This document shows, piece by piece, positions 50,764 through 62,579 of a stretch of 64,000 nucleotides of DNA (within the stretch, counting starts at the first letter, position 1; each line of letters starts with the position of its first letter). The stretch is from positions 12,093,073 through 12,157,072 of the forward strand of contig OW203767.1 in the NCBI GenBank assembly GCA_934045905.1. The letters are read 5' to 3'. The notes under the pieces are model-generated. The model saw only the letters and a program-made list of their open reading frames with translations. It had not been told where the DNA came from and searched no databases. The position numbers and the translations under genes were made by a program. Source of the stretch: Leuctra nigra (Eukaryota > Arthropoda > Insecta > Plecoptera > Leuctridae).

Positions 50764-51199
50764 TTGAGCGAGCAAAGCGAGTGACTCCTTTCGACTGTTT
50801 TGGCACAGACCTCTGTTTTCTTCCATTTTTCATATTGTTTCACACCTTTTCTCCAACCAAGCTGAAATTTTGCATATGTGTACCAATTCTCATGTGTTTG
50901 AAGACTAAAATTATCCTCTCATTGGCTCAAAATGAAATCGATTGTTTGACACTTCAGAATGGTCGGATGAAGTTGATAGTTTGCAAGGTCATTAAGACTA
51001 TGCCATCATGTATTCAAAATTTTCATTAAAATCCTATTATTGGTTATAATTAAAAAAAAAAAAATTGTTCCAGTCACATTGAAAATTTGTATGGCCATAA
51101 AGGTCAACATTGTAACACAGATTTTCAGCCAAATCGGCCAATAACTTATTGACTTCCGTGCTCGCTCATCAACGCGTTTTACACTGAGCGTTTTCCTAA
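50764..51199 (+). repeat. Compact complete copy of dispersed GAGCGAGC/ACGCGTT element
   Basis: Starts TTGAGCGAGCAAAGCGAGTG and ends CTCGCTCATCAACGCG, ACTGAGCGTTTTCCTAA. GAGCGAGC near the start and GCTCGCTC near the end are inverted copies. The interior has 'AGCTGAAATTTTGCATATGT' and 'GGTCAACATTGTAACAC'. A CTAA end after a small hairpin is compatible with a Helitron/Helentron-like 3' terminus, but no 5' TC is evident. Confidence 0.75.
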
Positions 51200-51891
51200 T
51201 TTAATTACATAATCAATTACGCTAACAAATAATGAATATATTGATCATAGACTAAATACATTGGCATCGTATAATCAATATTAAAAACTTAACAAACAAT
51301 ACATTATGTTATACTCATAATACTCAAATGTGCACATTACAAGTTCAGCGACCTATTACACGACGGTCACTCTTGTTCTCTCAGCAATATAATGCATAAG
51401 TAATTGCTGTTGGACAATCACTAAACAGTAAATAGTTTTTTTTATTTATATTAATTTTCAGTTAACCAATAATTTCCCAATAGATACTGGTGCTGATTAC
51501 TCACGACCATGGTGGTATTATTTTATATAACACCATGCTCACGATACGTCATTTAATTTTTTTAATAACGCGTTTACCATAGATTCGCTTTTACTGAAAA
51601 CTATCTCAAATGACTTTTCACGATCTGGGTTTTCGACAATTTTGACATTATCCTTATATCATTGCATATTATTACTAATTTTATTTTATTGCATTGTATG
51701 AGTCAGTTCATCAGTAGTTTTTATGAGTAATCACTCAATGAGTAATTAGACGAGATTAGAAGAGTAATCACTCAGCTATCGAGATAACACTCCTGACTAG
51801 CATCTGCTGTTCTAATCCTTCGCTCTTAGTGCGATTGTGCCGATTATTGATGTACATTCAACTAGAGATGGACTCTTGATTTTGACTCAAC
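51200..51891. other. 5' flank of the NACHT gene
   Basis: No TATA box is recognised. GAGTAATCACTCA occurs twice between 51724 and 51775. A short upstream frame starts at the ATG at 51868 and stops after three codons. Confidence 0.4.
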
Positions 51892-51898
51892 ATGGAGG
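51892..51898 (+). other. Inferred first coding exon of the NACHT gene (ATGGAGG)
   Basis: ATGGAGG is followed by a perfect donor GTAAGT. The 7-nt coding part leaves one base that joins GA of the next exon to form Gly. It is chosen because it gives an ATG start and keeps frame into the large exon. Confidence 0.5.
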
Positions 51899-54800
51899 GT
51901 AAGTGTTTACATCACAACTAAAATATACGCATTTATATCATAATTTCCAAGCACAATTTTACAAAACATCGTACATTTAGGATTTTTTCATGTTCATTTC
52001 ATTATGCTACGGCATATGAACCAAATAAATTTCCACAAAGTTATGTTTGTTATATTATTTTCTTATACTAAATTCAGTGCTGTCTGTAAAATCTAGCTAG
52101 ATGTTGACTTCTAAAAGGAGTTGGGTTAATTTGTTTATAAACATATTGCAATAACTTCGCTTTTGGAGAGAGGTCCCCCCGCTGTTCTTTGATTACTGAT
52201 GAATGTCCCTCAGTTGAAAGGTAAATGTTGGGACGGTTCCTACTATAGGCCTTCGCCTCCTTCCTAACGTACATTTTATAACAATTCTTGTGCATTATCT
52301 CCCTACCATAGGTACTCATAATAATTTATCCGCCACCATTCGCCTATAGGTACAGAACAGTGCGACATTAAACATAATTATAAATAACACAGGATGTTTC
52401 CCTACAGCGAAAATTTTACTTTGTGTATAATTGTTGCATTAATATTCTTCTTTGAATGAAAATCGAACGATAAAGTATCATAATTTCATCATATGTTAGT
52501 AGACACTTTATTAGCAAGGATTATCAGATATTATCAGCTCATTCTTTATATTATTGATGTCCAAGATACGGCGAGAATGTAAGTTCAATTATGACAATTT
52601 CCAGGAATAGAAGATTTAAGCGGTCATGATGCAGATACGATCGAAGAACAAGTCGAGCGGTACGTACTTGAGTGTGTAAGTGAATGTAGGCGTCAAGTCA
52701 TCAATCTCCATACATAATAGGTTATGATTGTCGAAATCATCTAATACTTTAAGTTCCCAATTGGATATTTTGGCAACACAACAATGTAAAAATTAAATTT
52801 ACTTCCTTAAGTTATAGAGTTGTCATATTTGAGTAGGGGATGTATATAGGGGTTGGTTTTCTAAGAGCGAATATGTCTACATTTAGCTACCATATCAATC
52901 TTCTGTCAATATGTGCTGTTGTACTGTATACTCTGCAAATTTCATGCAAGATTTTTTGTTTACGTTGACAGAAATTTCAAATTCAATTTCTCTACTTGTA
53001 ACTTTTTACGAACTAACGCTTATTTTCCCAGGTATCTTTATGTATTGAGTAGGACCCCATATAATTATAATTGACTCGAATTACATTTTGAATCAATTTT
53101 AAACGTTCGTTTATTTTTTATTTGCATTATTGAAGTGTGTACCTGACCGCAAATATTTAATATAATTATTATATCCTAATTGTTTTTATTAAAAGAGAAA
53201 AAAAACATAAAAAAATGCTTTAAAAAAAGCATTTAAAGCATCTTTGCCATTATTTTAAAATGATAAATAGTAGGTAGCATTAATGCTTTCATAAACATTG
53301 AATCATGCGTAATTTCAATACATTTAGAATATAAGGGAAACATTTATTCCCAGAAAGCACATTCTTAAACAATACGTTAAAGACATTGCCATAATAAAAT
53401 ACATTTCCTACAAAACTGCCAAAGGAAAAATTTGAAGTATCACATTTTACACTATTTTACATTCTTTTGTGTGTACTAACACTTAATCTAATCATTAATT
53501 GTAAAATGCAATATGATAATTTATTGCGAGTTTCTACCACAGTGTTATACTGGTCTACCAATATGTAAAGTCGTAAAGTCAAATTCAATTCAGCTTGTAT
53601 ATAGGTATATTATGACAGAATCAAACAAATTCAAGTCGATAATAATTGAAGGGGCCAGTGCAAAACCAGTCAAGTCACTAAATTCCGTTTTTTTCCCTGC
53701 TATATTATGTTGGTAAATCTGTGTGCTATACGTGCAAGAATAATTACGTCAACAAATTATCACTTATGTTATGAGGCTTTAAAGTATATTCAAGAGCAGA
53801 AAGCAGTTGAGTCTTACTTGTTAGTCTCACACTTAAATTTTTTCTAATCCGAGAGGCCGTCAAAACAAAAAGCAAGATGGCGTCCTAGTTCTATTAATAA
53901 TATTTATAATTAAAATAATAGTTTGGAAGCAGTAGAGATTTATTTAAACACCCATTACCCACCCATCATTTGCTCCGATTATTTATAATTTTGATTAAAT
54001 TCAAATGCTGGTATCCATCGTAACTAAAAAAAATCACGGATATCTGATTGGTCATTACATCCCGCGGTCAGAATAATGACGGTAAAATGGTTGGAGCTCG
54101 GATTACCGTCAATATTTGTTGAATAAAGAATTAATTTTTATTTATGGTGTGGATGGTTGGTTCTTATAATCAAACCCTACAACCCCATATGTTCGAAATA
54201 TGCGTTTACCTATTTGTTTTTTCGTCGGGAATATCAAGTATAAAAAATTTAGAATTTTGCAAGCAGTTTATGTGACCCGTGGGTGTACGTTATTTACGTC
54301 TCACAACACGAGCGAGGACGATCTTTTCATTCTTATTGTTAATGTTTGAAGGAACCAGCCAGCAGGATTGAAATACCAGACGATTGATGGCGGCGTCGAC
54401 TTGTGTGGGCCGAAGTACGAATTCAAGATGGCTTCTCTGTTGCTTCTACGTGGCGTCAATCACACGGATGGATTCTTCTTGGGGGCCAACGTAGCCGGCG
54501 CAGGCGCGTTTGACGACATTGTCTTCAAATACAAACCTAGTGGTGAGCAAGAGTACAGAACTTGCTTTATACAGTGTAAACATAAGCAAAATAGTAGCAA
54601 AATGATATCACTCAAATATCTTGCCGATGTAAAAGGGAAATTTAGTGTTTATAAATATTTCAAATCTTCACTTAAGGTGGAAAGTAATGTAAGAGTTCCA
54701 AATGATCAGAAAAGTGTCTTGTTTCATAACAGTTTTGACAAGTGTGATCTTGTTATCTACACGAACGCCATCTTCGACAGTAAATTCCCGGCCGATAACC

Positions 54801-57800
54801 CAGAAATCAGTTCATCAGGTCTGGAGAGATCGAAGATATTAGCTACAGGAAAAAACAACGAGACACAACCGGCGATGATGAAGGAGTATACATTGAATGA
54901 AATGAAGGAGGAAGTGAAAAAACATATGAAAAAGGGAAATAATTGCAAAGAGTTGAAAGAGTTTTATGACGCAATCGAAAGTGATCATAAGTTAAAGGAT
55001 TTCTTCATGGGACTGCAATGGTTCACTCAGCAAGCGAAGCAGGACGAACTGGATGCTCTGATTCAAGATGAAATCAAGATAGCCTTGGAATCAAATGAGG
55101 ACGAGACTTCGAAGATTTTTAACATCTTCATGAAGGAGATTGAGATTTGGTGGGAGAGGAGAGGAGAATCAGAAGTGTTGACTGAGACTGCGCAGTTGTG
55201 GAGAAACGTCATTGTCTCGCGTCTTGACTTGATGAATGATTCAAAGATGAAGGAGATGGAAGCGTTGAACATCAGTTTCACTGACCAAGAGATCGATTCC
55301 TTCAACCAATCTCTCTCCACCAGTCTTGTGATTAATGTGACGTCAACAAATGTCAAGTTGACCAACCTGAAAATAAGACAGGTGTTAGAGAAACATCACT
55401 CGAAGCGATTCATATTCATGGACCAAGAATCTCTGTTGAAATGGCAACCCGAGGTCCTGCGCGCGTGGCAGAGTGTGTGGTGTGACGTGCTGGTGATAGA
55501 ATGCAGCACTGATGCCATGTCACTTGCTGATGAGCTGAGCAAAGCCTCGCCAGGCAAGAAGCTGATCCTCATCTCAAAGTCTGCATTGCCAGGTGACCGG
55601 CAACTCCAGGACATCTTCACCTGGAGTCAGCTGGAGGTGAAGTCACAGCAGAGCCTCATGGAGAAGAAAGTGGATTTCCAGGGGTATGATGTAAGCTTCG
55701 GGTCGGTGGTGGGTGAACAATGCTCGAATGCGCTGACTGGAGATGATGTGTTTAGATTACTTTCTCCCGACACCAAGCTTACATTGGGAAAGAAGATCCC
55801 TGAAAATATCTCGTATTACATCCCTCGTAGCTTAGAGAGAATATCTTACGTCTCAAAAGAAATCTTCAGTCATACCAAAGGTAAGGAAGATTATTTTATA
55901 ATCAGTAACGTTGAAGAGCAGGACGTCACTAGCGTGGAAGATTCGTACAGTATACGGCTGAAGAAGTGGGTTGAAAACCAAGACGAAGTTCTGCATCACA
56001 TCTACCGGACTGACGGCTCGTTCACTGCAGATAAGTTTTCAAGATTCTGTAATAAGATTCCCAGTAAGAATGTGCATTGGCTGTCAATGGACCAGGATAA
56101 TGATGTGCATTGGGAGCAATCATTCAACAACATAGATATCATCAAAAAGATAGTTGACTGTAGTAAGAAGAGAATAATCGAAGCTGAAGACCTGAAAGAT
56201 TTGACAGAGCGAGTTGTTCTCTTAATTGCTGAACCTGGGATGGGTAAAACAACATACCTCAATAACGTGGCCCAGGCAGCTAAGATAGAGAACAATTCAC
56301 TGTGGGCCGTGAGAGTGGATTTAAATGACATTACAAAACATCTGGAAGAGCACACTGAACTGTATTTTACGAACCATGAAAATGTCGCAGATTTCTTAAG
56401 AGACGTTGTGGGAAGCTGTGAGCTTGATAAAGAAATTCTCCGATCAAGATTGACTCGAACTGGAAACGTAAATATATATTTAGACGGATGTGATGAGATT
56501 AGTCCATATTACAATGATAAAGTCACCAATATGATCAAGAGCATAAAGGAACTGAAAGTGGGACAGATTTGGCTGACCTCTAGAAATGTTATGCGACATC
56601 ACTTGGAAAGCGAGCTTGCTACAATGTGTTACTCCATGAAGCCATTTACTGACGAAGATCAAATCAGCTTTCTTGTCAAGTTGTGGAACGCGAAATATTC
56701 AATACAGATCGACGATGCATCAAGAACATTTTCTCAGAAACTTCTGAATAAAGTTTCCGAATCGTTCAGTGACAGAGACAGAGATTTCACGGGAATTCCC
56801 CTGCAGTGCATGATGCTGGGTGAGGTGTTTGCTGAAGATGTCAAAACAGGGGATCTTAATCTTCCAAACAGGCTGGATTTACTGCTGTTGTTTGAAAAAT
56901 TCATATCTGAGAAAATTAACATTCTACATTCAGACAAAGATCAAAAAGATGCCTCAAATCCAAGAGAAATTGCTAAAAGAAAAAAAGATCAAAAAATAAT
57001 TATGGAGAATCACTCCGATGCAGCAATATTATTGCTTCTTTCAGACGAAGAAATAGAGTTGTTAAAAGAAAACAAAAGCAAACTATCATCCAAATTTGAG
57101 GAGAGTTTTTCAGAAGGCGAGCAAGCATGGACTGGATTGGTTGATGGAATGACAGACGGCAAACCAAGTTTCATCCATCGATGTTTCGCTGAGTACTTCC
57201 TGGCTTGGTGGCTGTCGAAGAACATATCGTCAAGCACTGATTTCATCGCACAGAACCTGTTTGAACCTCGCTTTGTAATCGTCCGCCAGTTCTTCGACCG
57301 ACTGCTTGCGAGAGATTGCCCGTTGCACAACGCAGTGTTGAGCGCTGACAGAGAAGGAGTTAAAGCTCTGCTGACATCTGGCGCTGACGTGAACCAGCTT
57401 GACACGGGCGGCAGATCAGCGCTTCATATGGCTGCATCATACCCCGATAATGACCCTCAAATTGACTTCAATCCTGACGATGATCAATACATCGACGATT
57501 ACCCTGAAGATGAACAATACGATCAATACCCTGACGACGACCGTTACGATGACAATCCTGACGATGACCGTTACGATGACAGTCCTGACGACGACCGTTT
57601 CGATGACTGTTACGACCAATACCCTGACGACGACCGCTACGATGACAGTCCTGACGACGACCGTTACGATGACTGTTACGACCAATACCCTGACGACGAC
57701 CGCTACGATGACAGTCCTAACGACGACCGTTACGATGACTGTTACGACCAATACCCTGACGACGACCGCTACGATGACAGTCCTGACGATGACCGTTACG

Positions 57801-59929
57801 ATGACAGTCCTGACGACGACCGTTACGATGACTGTTCCGATCAATACCCTGACGACGACCGCTACGATGACAGTCTTGACGACGACCGTTACGACCAATA
57901 CCCTGACGACGACCGCTACGATGACAGTCCTGACGACGACCGTTACGATGACTGTTACGACCAATACCCTGACGACGACCGCTACGATGACAGTCTTGAC
58001 GACGACCGTTACGATGACTGTTACGACCAATACCCTGACGACGACCGCTACGATGACAGTCCTGACGACGACCGTTACGATGACTGTTACGACCAATACC
58101 CTGACGACGACCGTTACGATGACTGTTACGATCAATACCCTGACGACGACCGTAACGACCAATACTCTGACGACGACCATTACGAAGACCATAACGACGA
58201 CCGTAACGACCAATACCCTGACGACGACGATTACGACGACCATTACGACGACCGTAACGACCAATACCCTGACGATGACGATTACGACGACCATTACGAC
58301 GACCGTAACGACCAATACCCTGACGACGACGATTACGACGACCATTACGACGACCGTAACGACCAATACCCTGACGACGACGATTACGACGACCATTACG
58401 ACTACCGTAACGACCAATACCCTGACGACGACGATTACGACGACCATTACGACGACCATCATGACGACCGTAACGACCAATACCCTGACAACGACGATTA
58501 CCTCGACCATTACGACGACCGTAACGACCAATACCCTGATGACGACGCTTACGACGACCATTACGACGACCATTACGACGACCATTACGACGACCGTAAC
58601 GACCAATACCCTGACGACGACGATTACGACGACCGTTACGATGACTGTAACGACCAATACTCTGACGACGACCATTACGACGACCGTAACGACCAATACC
58701 CTGACGACAACCATAACAATTCTCATGGTTTTGCCGGCATCATGCAATTGCTTCTAAACCATGGCGCTGACAAGAGCTTGACAGATAGTATACTGCAGGG
58801 AACTCCTCTAAGATATGCAGACAAGACTCGGTCGTGGACAAATGTGGAACATCTACTGAAGAAAGGAGCAAACACAGATGGTTTAGTGGAGATTAGGGAA
58901 ATTATAAACGATGTGAATGAAATAAATTCTTGCAGTGAGGATGATTATTACACTGAGGAGGATTCTGAAACGGATGAAGATTCTGAAACTGTGGAAGATT
59001 GTAACACTAATCCTAGAATACGTAGAGCTCATAAAAGTTTTTACTTAATTGTGAAAAATGGATGCTTTCATATACTGAAGTTTGCTGTGGATAAATGTAG
59101 ATTAGAAGTAAGCACAGACCTGATAACATGCACCAAGTATGGCATTGTGAAACGCAGTGTTCTTTATGCCGCTGCTGAGAGTGGTAGTGAGGAATCTGTG
59201 AAGTTCTTGCTAGCAAGAGGTGCCAACATCATGCAACACGACGAGTTCAAGCGTCTGCCTATACATGCGGCAGCTAGAGCAGGTCATCGCAACATAATCC
59301 CACTTCTGAGCACGGGCTGTTCCTCTTTGTCCTTTACTCCCATGCATTATGCGGCCATGGAAGTTCATCTCGGAGTCGGCACTGTTGAGTACTTGGTAGA
59401 AACAGGGGCGGATATCAACGCTAAGACAAAATACGATGAGACGCCTTTGATATTTGCCGTGAGACACAAACATTTTGAAGTTGCCAAGTGTCTAATAGAG
59501 GCTGGAGCTGATGTTAATGCAAATGACTGTCAGAACTTCTCTCCCCTTCATTATGCAGCTAGATCAGGGCAACTCGAAACTGTTATGTGTTTGATCGAGG
59601 CAGGAGCTGAAATCGAAGCTAAGACGAAGTACGATGAGACGTCTTTGCTTCTTGCTGTGAAGGACAAAAATGCAGAAGTCGCAAAGTGTCTGATTGATGC
59701 TGGATCTGATGTAAATGTCAAGGGCCGGGCGAATTATACTCCCCTGCATTATGCTGCCATGAGAGGGCGACACGACACTGCCATGTGGTTGGTACAGGCA
59801 GGGGCTGAACTTAACTCTCAGGCAGACAGAGAAGGCGTGACGGCTTTGCTTCTTGCTGTGAAGTACAAACATGGAGATGTTGCCAAATTGTTGATCGAGG
59901 CCGGAGCTTACGAACACTGCGCCGAGTGA
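51892..59929 (+). CDS. Nuclease-like / NACHT NTPase / ankyrin-repeat protein
   Basis: One large exon (54359-59929) plus two inferred small 5' exons (51892-51898, 52605-52675) give 1,882 residues; numbering follows this model. Residues ~36-130 resemble a PD-(D/E)xK nuclease: Glu47, GAFDDIVF (Asp78, Asp79) and FIQCKHK (Gln98, Lys100). A helical linker follows. NACHT: Walker A EPGMGKTT (651-658), Walker B YLDGCDE (733-739), sensor LTSR (765-768). FIHRCFAEYF (964-973) is the usual post-NACHT motif. Ankyrin repeats start near 1013 (ADREGVKALLTSGADVN) and resume from ~1481 to the end (about eight recognisable repeats). In between, 1055-1480 is an Asp/Tyr/Arg low-complexity block encoded by a minisatellite. 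STAND proteins of this plan oligomerise on ligand sensing; the nuclease-NACHT-sensor order parallels bacterial Avs proteins with Cap4 nuclease domains. An immune role here is inference. The frame is intact, so the gene looks functional. Without the small exons the first ATG is 54428. Confidence 0.85.
52160..52375 (+). mobile_element. SINE-like repeat copy in NACHT-gene intron 1
   Basis: Carries 'CCTCAGTTGAAAGGTAAATG', 'GCCTTCGCCTCCTTCCTAAC' and 'GCCACCATTCGCCTATAGGT', colinear with other family members, followed by 'CAGTGCGACATTAAAC'. Confidence 0.5.
52605..52675 (+). other. Inferred second coding exon of the NACHT gene
   Basis: 71 nt after AATTTCCAG and before a perfect GTAAGT donor at 52676. 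In the phase set by exon 1 it reads GIEDLSGHDADTIEEQVERY then VLEC, with no stop, and ends in phase 0. That fits the large exon beginning CCA after AACCAG at 54358. Earlier donors at 52660 and 52664 are also frame-compatible with nearby acceptors. Confidence 0.5.
52676..54358. other. Intron 2 of the NACHT gene (inferred)
   Basis: AT-rich 1.7-kb stretch. A short palindromic run (AAAAAATGCTTTAAAAAAAGCATTTAAAGC) lies near 53209-53239. No further exon is recognised. The polypyrimidine run TTTTCATTCTTATTG lies just before the acceptor. Confidence 0.45.
57443..58720 (+). repeat. Coding minisatellite, Asp-rich, inside an ankyrin repeat
   Basis: Two sub-arrays. The 5' part (to about 58150) is built on a 66-bp/22-residue unit of the form YDQYPDDDRYDDSPDDDRYD. 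The 3' part (about 58190-58700) uses a 51-bp/17-residue unit of the form NDQYPDDDDYDDHYDDR. All length changes are multiples of three. It separates ALHMAASY (first helix of an ankyrin repeat) from GFAGIMQLLLNHGAD (second helix and turn). The two other long open frames here (Thr-rich plus, Val-rich minus) are by-products. Confidence 0.95.
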
Positions 59930-60037
59930 TTGTCAAGGAAATGATCAAGCACATCAAGCCAAAGATTTAGGTTCTAAGTTCAACAAGACGATGTATTTTA
60001 CTAACAAACAATTTAAAATGATTCTTGATAATCTTCC

Positions 60038-60043
60038 AATAAA
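60038..60043 (+). terminator. Candidate poly(A) signal of the NACHT gene
   Basis: AATAAA 109 nt after the stop codon, the first such signal downstream. Confidence 0.55.
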
Positions 60044-60550
60044 AAATGCATAGTCGTGATAAAGTCGATAATAGATATGTGATGGTAATATACATGCCAT
60101 ATTTTGTAGGATTGACATTTATATTCTAAAGTTTATTTTAAATGTTGGCATTAAGTTTCATTATAAGCTTCTTGTTCGCACTTTAAGTTGTAAACGATTT
60201 TTTATTTCTAGCTTTAAAAGGTTCAATTATAATTTTTATGTACACCCAACAAATCATGAAACGATATTTCAAGAAAACGGATTGGCTGGTGGTCAGGTTC
60301 TTGGACAAATAATCCTTGTCACTATCATTCAATGAAATCAGAGCTACCTACGTATACTAGAGTTAGATGATGAGTTAGCATAGACTTCATAGGATGATTG
60401 ATGCCTTCACGTTTTTTCCAGCCAATCCATTTCTATCAAATACCGTGTTATCATTTTGTTGAGTGTCCTACCACTTATATCTTAAATAGCTATGTTTGTT
60501 TACAATTTAACATAATGTAGTATAATTATTCATTTCAATAGTATTGTTGA
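60044..60550. other. Intergenic stretch
   Basis: AT-rich; part of it (60240-60350, 'GATTGGCTGGTGGTC') is weakly like the dispersed element. No gene. Confidence 0.35.
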
Positions 60551-61696
60551 TTGAGCGAGCGAAGCGAGCGACTCCATTTGGCTCTTTTAGCACGGACCTC
60601 TGTTTTTTTTTTTGTTTTTTTTTTTGTTTTTGTTTTTGTATGCTAAAGGAAGCAATAGAAGTCGCACCGTTTCACCGATCGACCTGAAATTTTGCACACA
60701 TGTAAAGACAACCTTCTCTGTTTGCAGACCCAATTTTTTTTTGAAATCCATCCATTGGTTCATTGTTAAAATAAGTATCTCCTGATAGCCTAAAAAATGA
60801 AAATGGTCTTCGAGAAATGTGATCAAACTCATATTTAGCATGGTCAGTAAGACCAACAATGTCACTTATTTTACCAATTTTCAGCCGAATCTGTCAAGAA
60901 AGTATGCACTTATTGACATTTTTAATAGCTGTCAGAAATGAAACATTGAAAATTAATGTCTTTCCAATGCAACTGAATCTGATTTGCTTTAGGTACAAGA
61001 GTGTTTTGATGGTATGTACACTTTTTTAGTGAAAAGCAGATATTTTTATGTGTATTGAGTTGATCAAATTTGAATAATTCAATTTGGATCATAGTTTCCA
61101 ACAAATCATTTCGAGTTTTTAAGGACCTTGATTGTCTTTTCGTCAATTCGTAGTTCTGATGGCCGTGCCTCCCGTGTTTCTACTTGGCTGATTTTGCATC
61201 CAGGAGGGATTAGAAACATAAGCTCAAATTTCAATAATATCATTGAGTGGCGTTTGTTCTCTTCTAGCGTTCACACGTCATTCCAAATCTCTCCTGCATT
61301 GTGCTTCTTTTCGTTGATAATTTTGGCAATTTGGTGTACTTTGTGAAGGTATTAGTAAAATTGAATCGCTTTTAAAGCATAGATATTAGGTATCTACAGT
61401 TTTTGTCCAGGGGATTGATTATTTCAAATTATTTTCTTCTTGGAAACGTTGGATTTATTCCGTTTCTGAGCTTCTGTCTAGCCTGACATTTCCTTGAAGG
61501 TTAGGTATATCTCGGATTACACATTAATGGTGGTCATACAATGACACATTGTTTTATATTGATTCAGTGGATCGTAGTTTGCTTTCAGTTTGACTTAAAA
61601 TAATGTTTTCTGTGTGTTAACGAACGCATATTCGGTTAATGTTTGCGCACGTGTCGTGCTCGCTCATTCAACGCGTTACACAGAGCGTTTTCCTAG
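60551..61696 (+). repeat. Full-length copy of dispersed GAGCGAGC/ACGCGTT element
   Basis: Begins TTGAGCGAGCGAAGCGAGCG and ends CAACGCGTTACACAGAGCG then TTTTCCTAG. GAGCGAGC and GCTCGCTC form subterminal inverted repeats. A T-rich run lies at about 60603-60640, then CACCGATCGACCTGAAATTT. At 1.15 kb it is longer than the 436-bp copy at 50.8 kb. No transposase or Rep/helicase frame; the 92-codon minus frame at 60587-60865 shows no domain. Its first ~530 bp are repeated at 63470. Confidence 0.8.
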
Positions 61697-62579
61697 TTAA
61701 AAACAATATACTAGCATTACCTGACTATAATAATTCTTCTCCAATAAATGAGTATCTTATTTTGGACAACCTCTAGATATTACATTCACTTGAGACCAAG
61801 TGAATTTATTTGTACCTATATATTTGATGATAAAAGTAGGTGAAAAATGTTAATGCATTAGAGACGTTTAGGATCTTGGTTGAGAAGATTTCTTTCTTCT
61901 TGGGTAGAGCTCTGGGTGAAAGATGTAGACCCTGAAAAGGTCGATCGACTAATAAATTAATATAATTGTGTTCTTTCAATTACAAATTATGTATGCCTTA
62001 GAAAATAAGTATACGTTTTTAATGTGCTAAATTTATACACAACTTCATACAAAAAAAAATATATTGTATAATTTTTACGTAATTGAGCGCACCAAGAGAA
62101 ATGCAGCCACACTTGAGACGTGAGCTTTTCGCAAGTTTCATGGACGTCATGTATAAGCCTTGCCTGCTTCCACGTGACACCCAGCACCTCATCCAACTTA
62201 TGCATCCAATCGCTTTCCGAAAGAAATCTTAGTTTGATCGCCGACGTTATCTCACGAATGAAGCGGAAGCGCCGAATTACTAACCGGATATGACATCATC
62301 AATCAAGGCAGTGCAATTTTCCGGGGTTCTGGAGACAGCCATTTTCAATGTAGGTTTGTGGAATCTTGATTGCTGTGCTTCGTGACTTCTGCCAAGCAAC
62401 TCGGTTCGTATTGTGAAAAGTATATCTGAAATCGGAACAACTGAACAAAGATGAGCTCAAGAATCTGCAGTTTGTTCGTTGATGTGGAATAAACATTATT
62501 ACCGCTGATTCACGTTGTTTATTTCTGTTTCGGTGAATGCTGGAATTGCAGTGTCTGATTTGATATGTGGTCCACAATC
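61697..62579. other. Intergenic stretch
   Basis: No genes or repeats recognised. Confidence 0.35.

Noticed and set aside
57437..58747. 436-codon Val-rich minus-strand frame
   Set aside because: Antisense shadow of the same minisatellite; looks membrane-like only because GAC/GTC repeats read as Val.
57399..58757. 452-codon Thr-rich plus-strand frame
   Set aside because: By-product of the Asp-rich coding minisatellite read in another frame; no start, domain or composition of an independent protein.
60587..60865. 92-codon minus frame, repeated at 63506-63784
   Set aside because: Conserved only because the two element copies are nearly identical; Lys/Asn run derives from the poly-T tract and no domain is visible.
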